Shown here: one piece after another, positions 17,203 through 26,668 of the stretch
Layout of the letters: every line of letters starts with the position of its first letter
How positions within the stretch are numbered: position 1 is the stretch's first letter
Assembly (NCBI GenBank): GCA_039192515.1
Contig: JBCCXA010000025.1
Span: 1-49,686, forward strand
Origin: Verrucomicrobiota bacterium
Lineage (GTDB): Bacteria; Verrucomicrobiota; Verrucomicrobiia; Methylacidiphilales; JBCCWR01
DNA: 49,686 nt
Direction of reading: 5' to 3'
The notes under the pieces: generated by a model
Told to the model about the DNA's origin: nothing
The model's database searches: none
The model's input: only the letters and a program-made list of their open reading frames with translations
Program-made: the position numbers and the translations under genes

Positions 17203-17618
17203 ATCATAAGTTACTTAGATGTTAGTGCTATATAAAATATAGGACTAGACCCAGAACAGTCAACATATCGCGGCTCTCTCTACTCTCTATCAATTATTTC
17301 GTGTCACATAGCGGCTGTATGGCAGTGCCGAAAAATCAAATTCTTGAAAAGTTAAGATTTTTAAACCACTGAAAATAAAACAGAAAAGCTGAAGAGTGTT
17401 TGGTGCAAAAACTCACAGCTTTAAAGAGAATGGGCCATCGGACAGAATTTAAAGAGATGCTGGTGTAAAATTAGAGGTCTAAGTGCTTAAGTTGGAAACT
17501 CAGAAATCTTATATTCTCGGAGCTTTAGAGGGGGAGGCTTAACTTTAAAGATAAAAAAGCTTATGGTATTAAAATCCGGCGATTTGCTGGAAACTCCCTT
17601 CATACTCTTAGCGAAGTA
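17203..17618. other. Intergenic stretch, nothing recognised apart from a candidate hxlR operator
   Basis: AT-rich DNA of about 415 bases between the HxlR gene and the tRNA. Near 17205-17232 it has GTTACTTAGATGTTAGTGC, an imperfect inverted pair of ACTAAC/GTAACT boxes over the hxlR promoter. Short open frames elsewhere have no start, ribosome site or recognisable product. Confidence 0.4.
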
Positions 17619-17692
<74 letters not shown>

Positions 17693-17826
17693 GTCTTGGA
17701 TCGGATATAGTCTCACAAGCTATATACTCTGTCAACGCATCTATGAAAATTCTGTATCTTTTATTTTTGTTTGATGTAACTTTGTATGTCAGTTGTCTTT
17801 GTATTGATAAAACGAAAAGGAACATT

Positions 17827-18651
17827 ATGGAGCTATGGGCAATAAAAATTGGGATTGTACTGGGGCTGATTGCGGTTGGGTCTATTTTGTTGCAGTACCA
17901 GGAGACTTGGAAAAGGAAGCTGGGTGTTTGGTTTTTTATCGCCACTTTCGGAGCAATTATTTGGTTTTTAACTAACAGTGGAATCGCTACTACTGCAGCT
18001 ATTGTATCCTATTTTGCCTTTCCTATAGGGCAGGCGTTTATGGCGTCTAGGAGGATGAGATTTTCTCCTGAGCGGCAACTCAAGCCTGGTATTCTCAATA
18101 TTCAGGAATTTGAAGAGGTGCATTTCATTACTCAAGAATTCAAGCAAGAAAATTTTAGTGTTGAAGGGGATCACTGGCTTAAGCCATCGGCTGTAGATAG
18201 AGGTTTTAGATTGCTAAAACACCGAGAAAAGCCTCTCTATGGTGCAGTAGCCGTTGCTCAACAAAGTAGTATAAATTTAGTTTATACGATGTTGGGCTCA
18301 AGGGCAACTGATGGTAGCGTATGGATTACCTGGGATTATCCATTACCTTTTGGGTTTAAAATGCCTCCACATTGCTGTTTTTATAGATGCTTAGAAGCTG
18401 ACAGTATTAAGGAGCTGATTGCTCAGCACGAAGCTTTTACAGAGATTAACAAGGTAAAAGTGGGGTCAGAGGATGAACAAAAAAAGGATGTTAAAGAATT
18501 TTTCGATGAGATCTTCAAATCAACTATGGATTATAATCTTAAAATAGGAATGTTAAAATATACCAACAGTGAAAATGGTGAAGTTCTATATAGTTGGAAG
18601 GGCACCGCCTTTATTACCTGGCAGGTCCTTAGGGAGATGTTAATAGGGTAG
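17827..18651 (+). CDS. Membrane-anchored protein of unknown function
   Basis: I do not recognise this 274-residue protein. Start ATG 17827 is chosen because AAAAGG lies just upstream; a longer frame would run into the tRNA gene. Residues 4-22 and 31-75 form two to three membrane helices (IGIVLGLIAVGSILL; WFFIATFGAIIWFL; IVSYFAFPIGQAF). A soluble domain of about 190 residues follows with GILNIQEFEEVHFITQEFKQ, a WITWDYPLPFGFKMP strand-rich stretch and CCFYRCLEADS. It ends convergently with cheA, sharing a hairpin at the boundary. Possibly an envelope protein. Confidence 0.7.
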   Translation: MELWAIKIGIVLGLIAVGSILLQYQETWKRKLGVWFFIATFGAIIWFLTNSGIATTAAIVSYFAFPIGQAFMASRRMRFSPERQLKPGILNIQEFEEVHFITQEFKQENFSVEGDHWLKPSAVDRGFRLLKHREKPLYGAVAVAQQSSINLVYTMLGSRATDGSVWITWDYPLPFGFKMPPHCCFYRCLEADSIKELIAQHEAFTEINKVKVGSEDEQKKDVKEFFDEIFKSTMDYNLKIGMLKYTNSENGEVLYSWKGTAFITWQVLREMLIG

Positions 18652-18655
18652 GTAT

Positions 18656-18678
18656 AAACTAGGTCGAAATCCTAGTTT
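18656..18678. terminator. Hairpin between convergent genes
   Basis: Perfect 8-bp inverted repeat AAACTAGG / CCTAGTTT around the loop TCGAAAT. It spans the end of the plus-strand gene and the last codons of cheA and could terminate transcripts from either side; neither side has a long U-run. Confidence 0.4.
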
Positions 18679-21161
18679 CGGCCTTGTAGTTCCAAAGCAG
18701 ATGCATCCAATATAAGACCTACTTGACCATCTCCCAAAATAGCCGCTCCGGAAAGTGCCCTTGCACTACTAAAGTGTTCTCCTAAGCTCTTGATTACTAC
18801 TTCTTGTTTTCCTACTAGTTCGTCGACAAGCACGCATTTCTGTTGATGACCAGTTTCGATGACAATAATGATGCTTTCGTCAGGATTCATGTTGGCATCT
18901 TGGATACCAAAAAAATCATAGAGTCTTATGAGAGGTAGAAGCCGGCCACGGACGTTGACCATTTCACCTCTTTCATGGACTGTAGAGATGAGGTTGTTTT
19001 CTGGGCGAAATGACTCACGAACCGAAAGTGTAGGAATAATATATTTATGGGAGGCGACTTTAACAATAAGGCCTTCGATGATAGCAAGAGTAAGTGGAAG
19101 AAAGATAGAGAAAGTAGTGCCTTTACCAACTGCAGAGCTGATTTCTATTTTGCCCCGTAACTTTTCAATATTCCGAAGGACGACATCCATACCAACGCCT
19201 CTACCCGAAATATCCGTGACTTGTTCTGCAGTTGAAAAACCAGGATTGAAGATGAACTTAAATACTTCATCGTCAGAAAGTTCTTCATCAGGACGGGCCA
19301 GACCACGTTCGATGGCTTTCTCTAAAATTTTATCACGGTCTAGGCCCTTACCATCATCAACGATTTCAATAACAATATTGCCGCCTTGGTGATAAGCATT
19401 TAGTTGGACAGTGCCCTCTTCGTTTTTGTTACTAGCTTTTCTTTCTTCAGTAGATTCAATTCCATGGTCAATAGAGTTTCTAACCATATGGAGTAAAGGG
19501 TCTGCAAGTTCGTCCACAATGGTGCGGTCTAGTTCGGTCTCTTCTCCACTCATGGTTAAAGATACCTTTTTGCCTTGTTTGACGGCAATGTCCCGAACAA
19601 CGCGAGTCATTTTTTGGAAAGTGGCACGGATTGGAACCATGCGGATCGACATGACAGTCTTTTGAAGATCGTTGACAATACGACTCAATTGATTGAGATT
19701 GCGCGATATACGCTGGTTGTTCATATCCATGATGTTAGGATCTTGTGCAACAAGCGATTGGGCAATGACAAGCTCACCCACTAAGTCAAAGAGGCTATCC
19801 AATTTGAGGGTGTCAACTTTTACAACAGCATTGTTTAGGGCTTGCCTTGGGGCAGTTGCTTGGTTTTGGGCTTGTTTGGAAGCTTGAGCGGGTTGTTCGG
19901 AGGCTTTAGCTTCTGGTGCTTTTGATTCTTTTTTAGGGGCTTCTTCTGCTTTTACGGGTTGTGTTTCGTTTGGGCTAGGCTGAGAACTTTGAGCTTCTAC
20001 CAGTGCTTCTTTAGATTCTTGGTTGGAACTGGCGGATGATGGTGTGGCTTCGGCGTCTACGGTAGTCTCTGGCGCGCCGGCTTGTAAAGGTTCACTTGTT
20101 GGATCTGGGTCAGCAGTAGAGGCAGGAGTGCTTGGCGGCGGTGGAGCCTCTCCATTTAAAATGGCCTTTACTTCCCGAATAAGTCCCAAGGTAGGTCTAG
20201 TAAAGGGTTCCTGTGCTTTTGACCCATTTATTTGAGCCTCAATTTCAGTAACAAATTCACGAAGAGTATCGCCACCTTTAAGGATGACCTCTATTTCTCG
20301 TTGAGTAATATCTAGTTGATTTGTTCTTGCAAGATCAAGTAGAGACTCGAGTTCATGAGCTAAATTCTTAATGGGAACAAGATTTAAAAAGCCGGATGTT
20401 CCTTTAAAAGTATGGAATGCTCGGAAAATAGAGGCAAGAGTCTCTTCGTTCTTTGGATTGGTTTCTAACTCTAGTACGCCAAGCTCGATGTTTTGCAAGT
20501 GTTCGTTGGCCTCATTGATAAATTCTACAATCAGTTCTTGATCTTCATCCGGGTCAAATTCTAGGACGGGCTCTTCTTGTGGCTCTTCCGGTTCCGTGGC
20601 AGCTGGTGCCTCTGGTTCAGGGGGTTCAGGGCTTGGAGCTGGCTCGGGGGAGGTAGAAACTGGATTTTGCTCGAAGGGGTTGCCCTCTTCTACCTTTTCC
20701 TCTGGAAATGGATTCGCATCCACAGGATTTTGCTCAAATGCACTAGTATCTGGAGAAGTTTCTTCTTGCGGTTCACCACCGGGAGCACCGATGGCAGGCA
20801 TCTCAGTAGGACTTGTTGCCCCTTCATTGCTGGGTGAAACAAAGCCTTCATCAGGCTCTAGACCTTTCTTAATACGAAGTAAATTTTTAAGCTTACCCAA
20901 GCATTCGTTGAGAAAAATAATGTCTTCTTCACTAAAATCTTTTAGGACATCTAGTAAGGCGTCGATTCGATTAATAGCTTCAGTAGCTATGGCATAGAAG
21001 TCGCTGTATTCGTCGTTACCAGCTGTGCTTCCCTGAAGCGTGAAAAGTATATCTCTAAGAGGTAATTGTCCTGCGCTGTTATTGGGCTCTGTAAGTACGA
21101 TTTCTGTGGCAAATTGGCTAAGAAGCTGATCAATTTTTTCTAATGCTTGCTCTTCTGACAT
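18672..21161 (-). CDS. cheA: Chemotaxis-type hybrid histidine kinase CheA
   Basis: An 829-residue CheA kinase. An N-terminal helical region (about 1-105) is followed by a Pro/Glu-rich linker. The Hpt domain carries phospho-His250 in FRAFHTFKGTSGFLNLVP. After a second Ala/Pro/Glu-rich linker come the dimerisation helices (VGELVIAQSLVAQDP), the ATPase with N box HMVRNSIDHGIES, G1 VDDGKGLD and G2 SGRGVGMDVV, and a C-terminal CheW-like domain (IIPTLSVRESFRP; GQVGLILDASAL). No P2-type CheY-docking domain is obvious. Because no cheW, cheY, receptor or flagellar gene lies near, it may serve surface motility, pili or another non-flagellar pathway. It phosphorylates response regulators encoded elsewhere. 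Confidence 0.94.
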   Translation of the reverse strand: MSEEQALEKIDQLLSQFATEIVLTEPNNSAGQLPLRDILFTLQGSTAGNDEYSDFYAIATEAINRIDALLDVLKDFSEEDIIFLNECLGKLKNLLRIKKGLEPDEGFVSPSNEGATSPTEMPAIGAPGGEPQEETSPDTSAFEQNPVDANPFPEEKVEEGNPFEQNPVSTSPEPAPSPEPPEPEAPAATEPEEPQEEPVLEFDPDEDQELIVEFINEANEHLQNIELGVLELETNPKNEETLASIFRAFHTFKGTSGFLNLVPIKNLAHELESLLDLARTNQLDITQREIEVILKGGDTLREFVTEIEAQINGSKAQEPFTRPTLGLIREVKAILNGEAPPPPSTPASTADPDPTSEPLQAGAPETTVDAEATPSSASSNQESKEALVEAQSSQPSPNETQPVKAEEAPKKESKAPEAKASEQPAQASKQAQNQATAPRQALNNAVVKVDTLKLDSLFDLVGELVIAQSLVAQDPNIMDMNNQRISRNLNQLSRIVNDLQKTVMSIRMVPIRATFQKMTRVVRDIAVKQGKKVSLTMSGEETELDRTIVDELADPLLHMVRNSIDHGIESTEERKASNKNEEGTVQLNAYHQGGNIVIEIVDDGKGLDRDKILEKAIERGLARPDEELSDDEVFKFIFNPGFSTAEQVTDISGRGVGMDVVLRNIEKLRGKIEISSAVGKGTTFSIFLPLTLAIIEGLIVKVASHKYIIPTLSVRESFRPENNLISTVHERGEMVNVRGRLLPLIRLYDFFGIQDANMNPDESIIIVIETGHQQKCVLVDELVGKQEVVIKSLGEHFSSARALSGAAILGDGQVGLILDASALELQGRN

Positions 21162-21301
21162 AAAGGCGAACCTCCTCTTTCAATTTAGGGGTATCGTCTT
21201 CTTTTTCTTGAACTTGAGAAAACAGAGTTAGTTTTAGGATAATCTGAACTATCTTCTAAGTTTACTTGTTAGAAAACCGTGAGGTGGCATGCTAATCCTT
21301 T

Positions 21302-22381
21302 ATGAGCCTTGAAAAAATTGAGTTATGTCTAGGGGATTGTTCTTATGAAATTACCCTAGGAAATAAATGGCTGAGTGCTTTTATAGAGGGACTTGGTGAA
21401 ATTCAGGAGGCTGTAGTCATTTCCGACAGTAATGTCTCAGAATGCATGTGGTTTAAAGAATTAATTAAATCTCTTAGCACTCATGTATTAAAATTTAAAT
21501 CCTTTACGATTGAGGCTGGCGAAAAATCTAAATCGATTGATGTTTTTGGACAGCTTTGTTCGGGGCTAGCGCAAGAGGATTTCACTAGAAAAACAAAAGT
21601 TTTTGCTATCGGAGGAGGGGTGGTGGGCGACTTGGCGGGTTTTGTGGCTGCAAGCTATTTGAGAGGTGTAGAATTGATCCAGATCCCTACCAGTTTATTA
21701 GCCATGGTAGATAGCAGTGTAGGAGGAAAAACAGGAGTCAATCTGCCAGAGGGCAAAAATCTAGTAGGTGCATTCTACCAACCAGCTACTGTTTGGATAG
21801 ATTTGCAAACCTTAGAAACCCTTCCTAGGCGTGAAGTAGCGGCGGGCATGGCTGAGATCATTAAATATGGCATGATTTGGGATAAAGACTTATTTGAAGA
21901 AGTCAGAAACGGGGTCCCAGAAGATTTGCAATCCATTATTAGCCGGTGTATCAAGATTAAGGCTGAAATTGTAGAAGCAGATGAGCGAGAAACTAGTGGA
22001 AAGAGGGCGTTATTAAATTTCGGTCACACAGTCGGACACGGCTTGGAGCAGCTAACAGGCTATGGAAAATTGTTACATGGAGAGGCCGTAGCTATTGGCA
22101 TGATGGCTGCTGCAACTATCTCCCAAGAGCACCTAGGGTTGAGTCAAAGTGAGGTAGATGCCTTAAAGAAGGCAATCAAGTCTAATGATTTACCATCTAG
22201 TTTTGAGGGAATTTCTTATGAGTCTTTGAAGTGTGCTATGGCGAGGGATAAGAAAGCCACTGCTCAAGGGTTGAGATGGGTCTTATGTCCTAGAATTGGT
22301 CAATCAGCGGTATATGATGATGTAAGTGAGGGGGTAGTGAGAAAAGCCGTTGAGCAAATTTCTGAAGTTGCTGCTACTTGA
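21302..22381 (+). CDS. aroB: 3-dehydroquinate synthase
   Basis: Second shikimate-pathway enzyme; NAD- and metal-dependent cyclisation of DAHP to dehydroquinate. The 359-residue protein has the canonical motifs VFAIGGGVVGDLAGF (residues 100-114), MVDSSVGGKTGVNLPEGKN (135-153), AGMAEIIKYGMI, LLNFGHTVGHGLEQ and LLHGEAVAIGMM, with the metal-binding Glu and two His in place. It is the true AroB of this genome segment and a useful contrast to the divergent EboD at 37008. The helicase gene begins 32 bases later on the same strand. Confidence 0.96.
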   Translation: MSLEKIELCLGDCSYEITLGNKWLSAFIEGLGEIQEAVVISDSNVSECMWFKELIKSLSTHVLKFKSFTIEAGEKSKSIDVFGQLCSGLAQEDFTRKTKVFAIGGGVVGDLAGFVAASYLRGVELIQIPTSLLAMVDSSVGGKTGVNLPEGKNLVGAFYQPATVWIDLQTLETLPRREVAAGMAEIIKYGMIWDKDLFEEVRNGVPEDLQSIISRCIKIKAEIVEADERETSGKRALLNFGHTVGHGLEQLTGYGKLLHGEAVAIGMMAAATISQEHLGLSQSEVDALKKAIKSNDLPSSFEGISYESLKCAMARDKKATAQGLRWVLCPRIGQSAVYDDVSEGVVRKAVEQISEVAAT

Positions 22382-22413
22382 TTACGGTGAGTGTCGTGTA
22401 AACTTATAGGTAA

Positions 22414-24396
22414 ATGAGCTTGGCTTCAAATGCCTTAGAAGCTTTGCAGTCGCTTGTATTACCTGATGAATGGCAGTTAGAAGCGATAGCAGGTCTTAGG
22501 GATAGGAATGATGTCATTGTCGATGCGCCAACCGGGGCAGGCAAAACATACATTTTCGAAAAATTTATAGATACCGCAAATCTCAATCGCCAGGCCATTT
22601 ACACCGTACCGACAAGAGCTTTGGCTAACGATAAATACATGGAATGGCTAGCTAAAGGGTGGCGAGTGGGCATAGCGACAGGGGATTTAGCGGTTGATAC
22701 AGAGGCTCCTATACTTGTTGCAACTTTAGAAGCAGTCCAAGGTGTTGCATTTAGGAAACCTTTACCAGCACTCTTAGTTATCGATGAATACCAATGGCTA
22801 GGAGACGAAGCTCGTGGAAATCACTACGAAGGAGTCTTGCTATCACTGCCAAGAGAAGTTCGGCTATTACTTCTAAGCGGATCAGTAGATAACCCTGAAG
22901 CAGTGGGCCATTGGCTGGTAAGGTTGGGCAGGAAAGTTCTCATTGTGAGACATGAGGAGCGTCCAGTTCCTCTGGAAGTATACGATATTGATTCTTTAGC
23001 CAGAACGGTCCCTTTGGCTGTGGAAGGTTTTTGGACTAAACGTCTGGCGGGTGCTTTGAGAGAGGGGCTAGGGCCCATATTAGTTTTTGCTCCGCATCGG
23101 GCCGATGCAGAGCGTTTAGCTAGACAAGCCGCGCGACAGCTTCCCCAACCCGATCCTTTAGTTCTTAGCAATGAACAAAGGCGTTTAGCAGGTAGTAAAC
23201 TCCACCGCTTACTAGAGCAAAGGATAGCTTACCACCATAGCGGATTGACCTATTCACAGCGCGCGGGCTTGATTGAACCTCTAGCTAAAGCCGGGCAGCT
23301 TCGGTTAGTTTATTCAACGTTAGGACTAAGCGCCGGGATTAACTTTTCGTTAAGATCTGTCTTGATTACTGCGACGCAGTATATGCGTCAACAGGTGCCT
23401 GTTAATATCATGCCTCATGAATTGCTACAAATGATGGGGCGCGCAGGTAGGCGTGGACTAGACCAGATTGGTTACTATCTTTATAGTCAAAATTCTCCAA
23501 GGAAGCTCGATGCTCGTCCCATGCAATTGCAAAGAGCAAAGGTTTTGCCTTGGGCTATTTTGCTAAGGTGGCTTAGCCAGGGGGAAAGTCTCGCCAATGC
23601 TACAGATCGCTTTGCAAGGGGACTTTTTATCAAAGGGAATTTTGATCTTGGGTATGATGTTAATGAAATAAGAAGGGAAGCGGATTTTCCATGCGGGAAT
23701 CTTAATCCTACTGCTAGGGCACGCTTAGTTCGAAGGAAAAGACGTCCCTTTAAGATGTGCAAAGCTTGCACGCTAAGAAAAGAATGCTCCTCCCTAGAAC
23801 CGAAAGCAACTCTGATATGGCAATGGGTCAGGACGGGCCTACTAACCCGCAACCTTCAATTAACGAATCGTGGAAAGGTGGCAGCATTATTTCTTGGACC
23901 TGAAGGTTTGGCTGTAGCTGCGGCATTAGAAGATGAGAAGTATCCCATTGATGATTTAGTCTTTGAACTAGCAAATTTATTTGGAGGAGAGCGTTTTTGT
24001 GAGAGTGAGTCACGTTGGGGTGGACGTTTGGCTATTGTATGCGAAAAGGCCTATAAGCGTTTTTCTGTAGAGGGTTACTTGCAGTGGGGCGTACCAGTTC
24101 ACTATGGTGCCGGAGCCTCAGAGGTCATTGAAAAGATCTTTTATGGTGAAAAGCGTAAGGGACAATTGAAAGGTGAATTTGCTGGGGTTGGGGATATTGA
24201 CCGCTTGCTTACGGAGTGGCGAAGTCTATTGCGGCAGATTATACATGCGCCAGAGTTAGATCTGGTTCGGTGGAGGGAGTTGCAAGAAAAAGCAAAGCTG
24301 TGTCTTTCCCATGAAGTAAGCATGATCAATCCTACTTACCAACCATTAACTGAGCAGCAGACTCGCCACGTAGACCATCGTTTGCGTTGGAGATAA
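22414..24396 (+). CDS. Superfamily 2 DEAD/DEAH-box helicase, Ski2-like
   Basis: A 660-residue SF2 helicase. Motif I is DAPTGAGKTYIF (about residues 40-51), Ia TVPTRALANDKYM, motif II VIDEYQWLG (DEYQ instead of DExH) and motif III LLLLSGSVDNPEAV. The second RecA lobe has VFAPHRADAERLARQA and YHHSGLTYSQRAGLIEPLAK. Motifs V/VI are LVYSTLGLSAGINF and MMGRAGRRGLDQIGYYLY. After residue 440 a cluster MCKACTLRKECSS may bind metal. The GRAGRRG motif places it with Ski2/HelY/Brr2-type RNA or DNA helicases. Exact role unknown; RNA turnover or DNA repair are possible. Transcribed with aroB. Confidence 0.85.
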   Translation: MSLASNALEALQSLVLPDEWQLEAIAGLRDRNDVIVDAPTGAGKTYIFEKFIDTANLNRQAIYTVPTRALANDKYMEWLAKGWRVGIATGDLAVDTEAPILVATLEAVQGVAFRKPLPALLVIDEYQWLGDEARGNHYEGVLLSLPREVRLLLLSGSVDNPEAVGHWLVRLGRKVLIVRHEERPVPLEVYDIDSLARTVPLAVEGFWTKRLAGALREGLGPILVFAPHRADAERLARQAARQLPQPDPLVLSNEQRRLAGSKLHRLLEQRIAYHHSGLTYSQRAGLIEPLAKAGQLRLVYSTLGLSAGINFSLRSVLITATQYMRQQVPVNIMPHELLQMMGRAGRRGLDQIGYYLYSQNSPRKLDARPMQLQRAKVLPWAILLRWLSQGESLANATDRFARGLFIKGNFDLGYDVNEIRREADFPCGNLNPTARARLVRRKRRPFKMCKACTLRKECSSLEPKATLIWQWVRTGLLTRNLQLTNRGKVAALFLGPEGLAVAAALEDEKYPIDDLVFELANLFGGERFCESESRWGGRLAIVCEKAYKRFSVEGYLQWGVPVHYGAGASEVIEKIFYGEKRKGQLKGEFAGVGDIDRLLTEWRSLLRQIIHAPELDLVRWRELQEKAKLCLSHEVSMINPTYQPLTEQQTRHVDHRLRWR

Positions 24397-24405
24397 TACT
24401 ATCTC

Positions 24406-25233
24406 TCACAATTTTAAGTTCTCAGTTTCAGGGATAGATTCGAGAGAAGCGCCTCGATAGCCTTCAGGATCGAAGTGAATTTCTCGAAAACCGATTTCTT
24501 GCAGCATAGGTGTTAGTTTTTTTTGTAAGGAGGGTCGAAGAAGTTTGGCAGTCTCTTGTGGAGATACTTGCAGGAGTGCTGCATGGCCTTGGTGTCTGAC
24601 ACGCAAGATGCGGAAACCTTCTCGGCGCAGAATATCTTCTGCAGCTTCTACTTGTTGCAGTCTTTCCGGCGTCACGCGAATCCCATAGACGATTCTCGAG
24701 GATAGGCAGGGTGATGCCACTTTGTTAGATACAGTGAGACTAGCTTTCCTGGCTAGGGCTCGAATATCTTGTTTTTTTAAGCCCGCTTGACGAAGCGGAG
24801 CAAGGATTTGAAATTTCTTGGCAGCAAGATTTCCGGGACGTTCCTGTGCTAGGTCGTCTAAATTTTCTCCATAGCAGATTTTTGAATAACCTTTATCTAG
24901 AGCAAATTGTTGCATGCGGTTGAAAAGCTCATGCTTGCAGAAATAGCAGCGGTTTAGTGGGTTTGCAGCATAGTCAGGGTCTTTGAGCTCTTGGGTTTGG
25001 ATAATCTCTATAGGAATTTGATGATCTTTGGCAAATGCTTGAGCAGCCTCTTTTTCGGAACGGGCTAAGCTAGGAGAGTCTGCAAGTATGCCTAAGGTTT
25101 TGTTTGGAAGAGCCTGCCAAGCTGACCACAACAAAAAGCTACTATCTACTCCTCCGGAGTAAGCAATAAGAGGCTTTTCAAGTTGCATTAAAATTTCTTG
25201 GAGCTTTTTTTCTTTGTCGCTCAAAGATTCCAT
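24406..25233 (-). CDS. larE: LarE-type ATP-dependent sulfur transferase
   Basis: A 275-residue PP-loop enzyme with IAYSGGVDSSFLLW at residues 23-36. LarE adenylates and thiolates pyridinium biscarboxylic acid mononucleotide during synthesis of the nickel-pincer cofactor of lactate racemase and relatives. Three cysteines are visible: Cys96 and Cys99 in NRCYFCKHELF and Cys176 in ASPCLSSRI. In the best studied members a lone Cys176 is the sacrificial sulfur donor, whereas three-Cys members carry a [4Fe-4S] cluster. This one has the three-Cys pattern. ATG 25233 is preferred over an upstream in-frame start that would overlap lysC. LarB, LarC and a racemase are not in the window. Confidence 0.88.
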   Translation of the reverse strand: MESLSDKEKKLQEILMQLEKPLIAYSGGVDSSFLLWSAWQALPNKTLGILADSPSLARSEKEAAQAFAKDHQIPIEIIQTQELKDPDYAANPLNRCYFCKHELFNRMQQFALDKGYSKICYGENLDDLAQERPGNLAAKKFQILAPLRQAGLKKQDIRALARKASLTVSNKVASPCLSSRIVYGIRVTPERLQQVEAAEDILRREGFRILRVRHQGHAALLQVSPQETAKLLRPSLQKKLTPMLQEIGFREIHFDPEGYRGASLESIPETENLKL

Positions 25234-25287
25234 CACTTTCTTATAGCACAGATGTAGATAATTCTCTATAATTTTAGTTCTTTTGTT

Positions 25288-26523
25288 ATGGCATTGGTCG
25301 TTCAAAAATATGGTGGCACATCTGTTGGCACTACAGAGAAAATTCGGCACGTCGCTGAGCGAGTTGCTTCGTGTCGTGCAGAAGGGAATCAGGTAGTTGT
25401 GGTGGTATCTGCTATGTCTGGTGTCACCAACCGCTTAATAAAAATGGCGGCTGAAGTGTCTGATGCTCCGAGTGATCGTGAAATGGATATGCTACTTGCT
25501 ACAGGCGAGCAAACAACAATCGCTCTGACAGCCATGGCGCTGCATAGTCTGGACGTCCCTGCTATTTCTTTAACAGGAGCCCAAGCCGGTATTGTAACAG
25601 ACGGGGTTCATTCCAAGGCAAGGATTGCCAATATTACGCCTACAAGAATTCATGAGTTGCTCGATGCAGGAAATGTTGTCATTGTGGCAGGTTTTCAAGG
25701 ACAGACTATGCAGGGGCAAATTACAACCCTTGGGAGAGGTGGTTCTGATCTTTCTGCCATTGCTTTGGCAGCCGTTATTGATGCGGATCTATGTCAGATA
25801 TGCACAGATGTTGACGGTGTTTATACCGCTGATCCTAGAGTCGTCAAAGATGCTCGCAAGATTCCAGAGATTTCGTATGAGGAAATGCTAGAAATGGCGA
25901 GCCTAGGCTCAAAGGTCATGCAATCCAGAGCCGTTGAGTTTGCTAGTAAATTTAGTGTTATATTCGAAGTGAAGTCTACATTTAATGATAACCAAGGAAC
26001 GATCGTGAAAGAAGAAACAGCAAGTATGGAAAATGTCGTGGTGCGTGGCGTGAGTGTTGAAAAGAACCAAGCTAAGGTAACCATAGCTGGAGTTCCGGAT
26101 AAGCCAGGTGAGGCTGCTAAGCTATTCAGCAACATTGCTAGGGCAAATGTCAATGTAGACATGATTGTACAAAATGTCTCTGTAGAGAATAACCAAACAG
26201 ATATTACTTTCACTTTTAATAAGGCAGACATGAGTGTTCTGAAAGAAATTGCCGGGGCATTTTCAAATGAAATAGGAGCCAGAGATCTTGTCATTGAAGA
26301 AGGTGTCGCGAAGTTATCGGTGGTGGGGATTGGAATGCGCAGTCATAGTGGAGTTGCTGCTGGCTTGTTTACAGCCTTAGCGGATAAAGGTATTAATATT
26401 CAGATGATTAGCACGAGCGAAATCAAAATTTCTGTAGTGGTAGACGAAGCCAGCGCCGATGAAGCGGCAAAAGCTACCCATGAGAGGTTTTCTCTTCAGC
26501 TTGAAAAACCCATAGAGGTTTAA
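25288..26523 (+). CDS. lysC: Aspartate kinase
   Basis: First enzyme of the aspartate family pathway (lysine, threonine, methionine, diaminopimelate). The 411-residue protein begins MALVVQKYGGTSVGTTEKI. It continues with the kinase motifs TLGRGGSDLSAIALAAVIDA and ICTDVDGVYTADPRVVKDAR, and ends in tandem ACT domains (about 265-411, GVPDKPGEAAKLFSNIARAN; IGMRSHSGVAAGLFTALADK) for feedback inhibition. Length and layout match the alpha chain of lysine/threonine-sensitive monofunctional kinases. It is divergent from larE across 54 bases containing a TATAAT at 25267-25272. No homoserine dehydrogenase is fused or adjacent. Confidence 0.96.
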   Translation: MALVVQKYGGTSVGTTEKIRHVAERVASCRAEGNQVVVVVSAMSGVTNRLIKMAAEVSDAPSDREMDMLLATGEQTTIALTAMALHSLDVPAISLTGAQAGIVTDGVHSKARIANITPTRIHELLDAGNVVIVAGFQGQTMQGQITTLGRGGSDLSAIALAAVIDADLCQICTDVDGVYTADPRVVKDARKIPEISYEEMLEMASLGSKVMQSRAVEFASKFSVIFEVKSTFNDNQGTIVKEETASMENVVVRGVSVEKNQAKVTIAGVPDKPGEAAKLFSNIARANVNVDMIVQNVSVENNQTDITFTFNKADMSVLKEIAGAFSNEIGARDLVIEEGVAKLSVVGIGMRSHSGVAAGLFTALADKGINIQMISTSEIKISVVVDEASADEAAKATHERFSLQLEKPIEV

Positions 26524-26668
26524 TTTCTTTTCGCCTTTTTCTTTCTTATCCTCCCACAGACTATGGTTCATGGTATAGCTTGCGAACTCCAACTTCGAAA
26601 GAATCATAAATCACAATGAGTATCCTGATGATAAACTATTATATATAGCCGTTGTTTATAACAGTTGC

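Noticed and set aside
18926..20997. Several long plus-strand open frames opposite cheA
   Set aside because: They are antisense shadows of a clear CheA reading frame and have no independent motifs.
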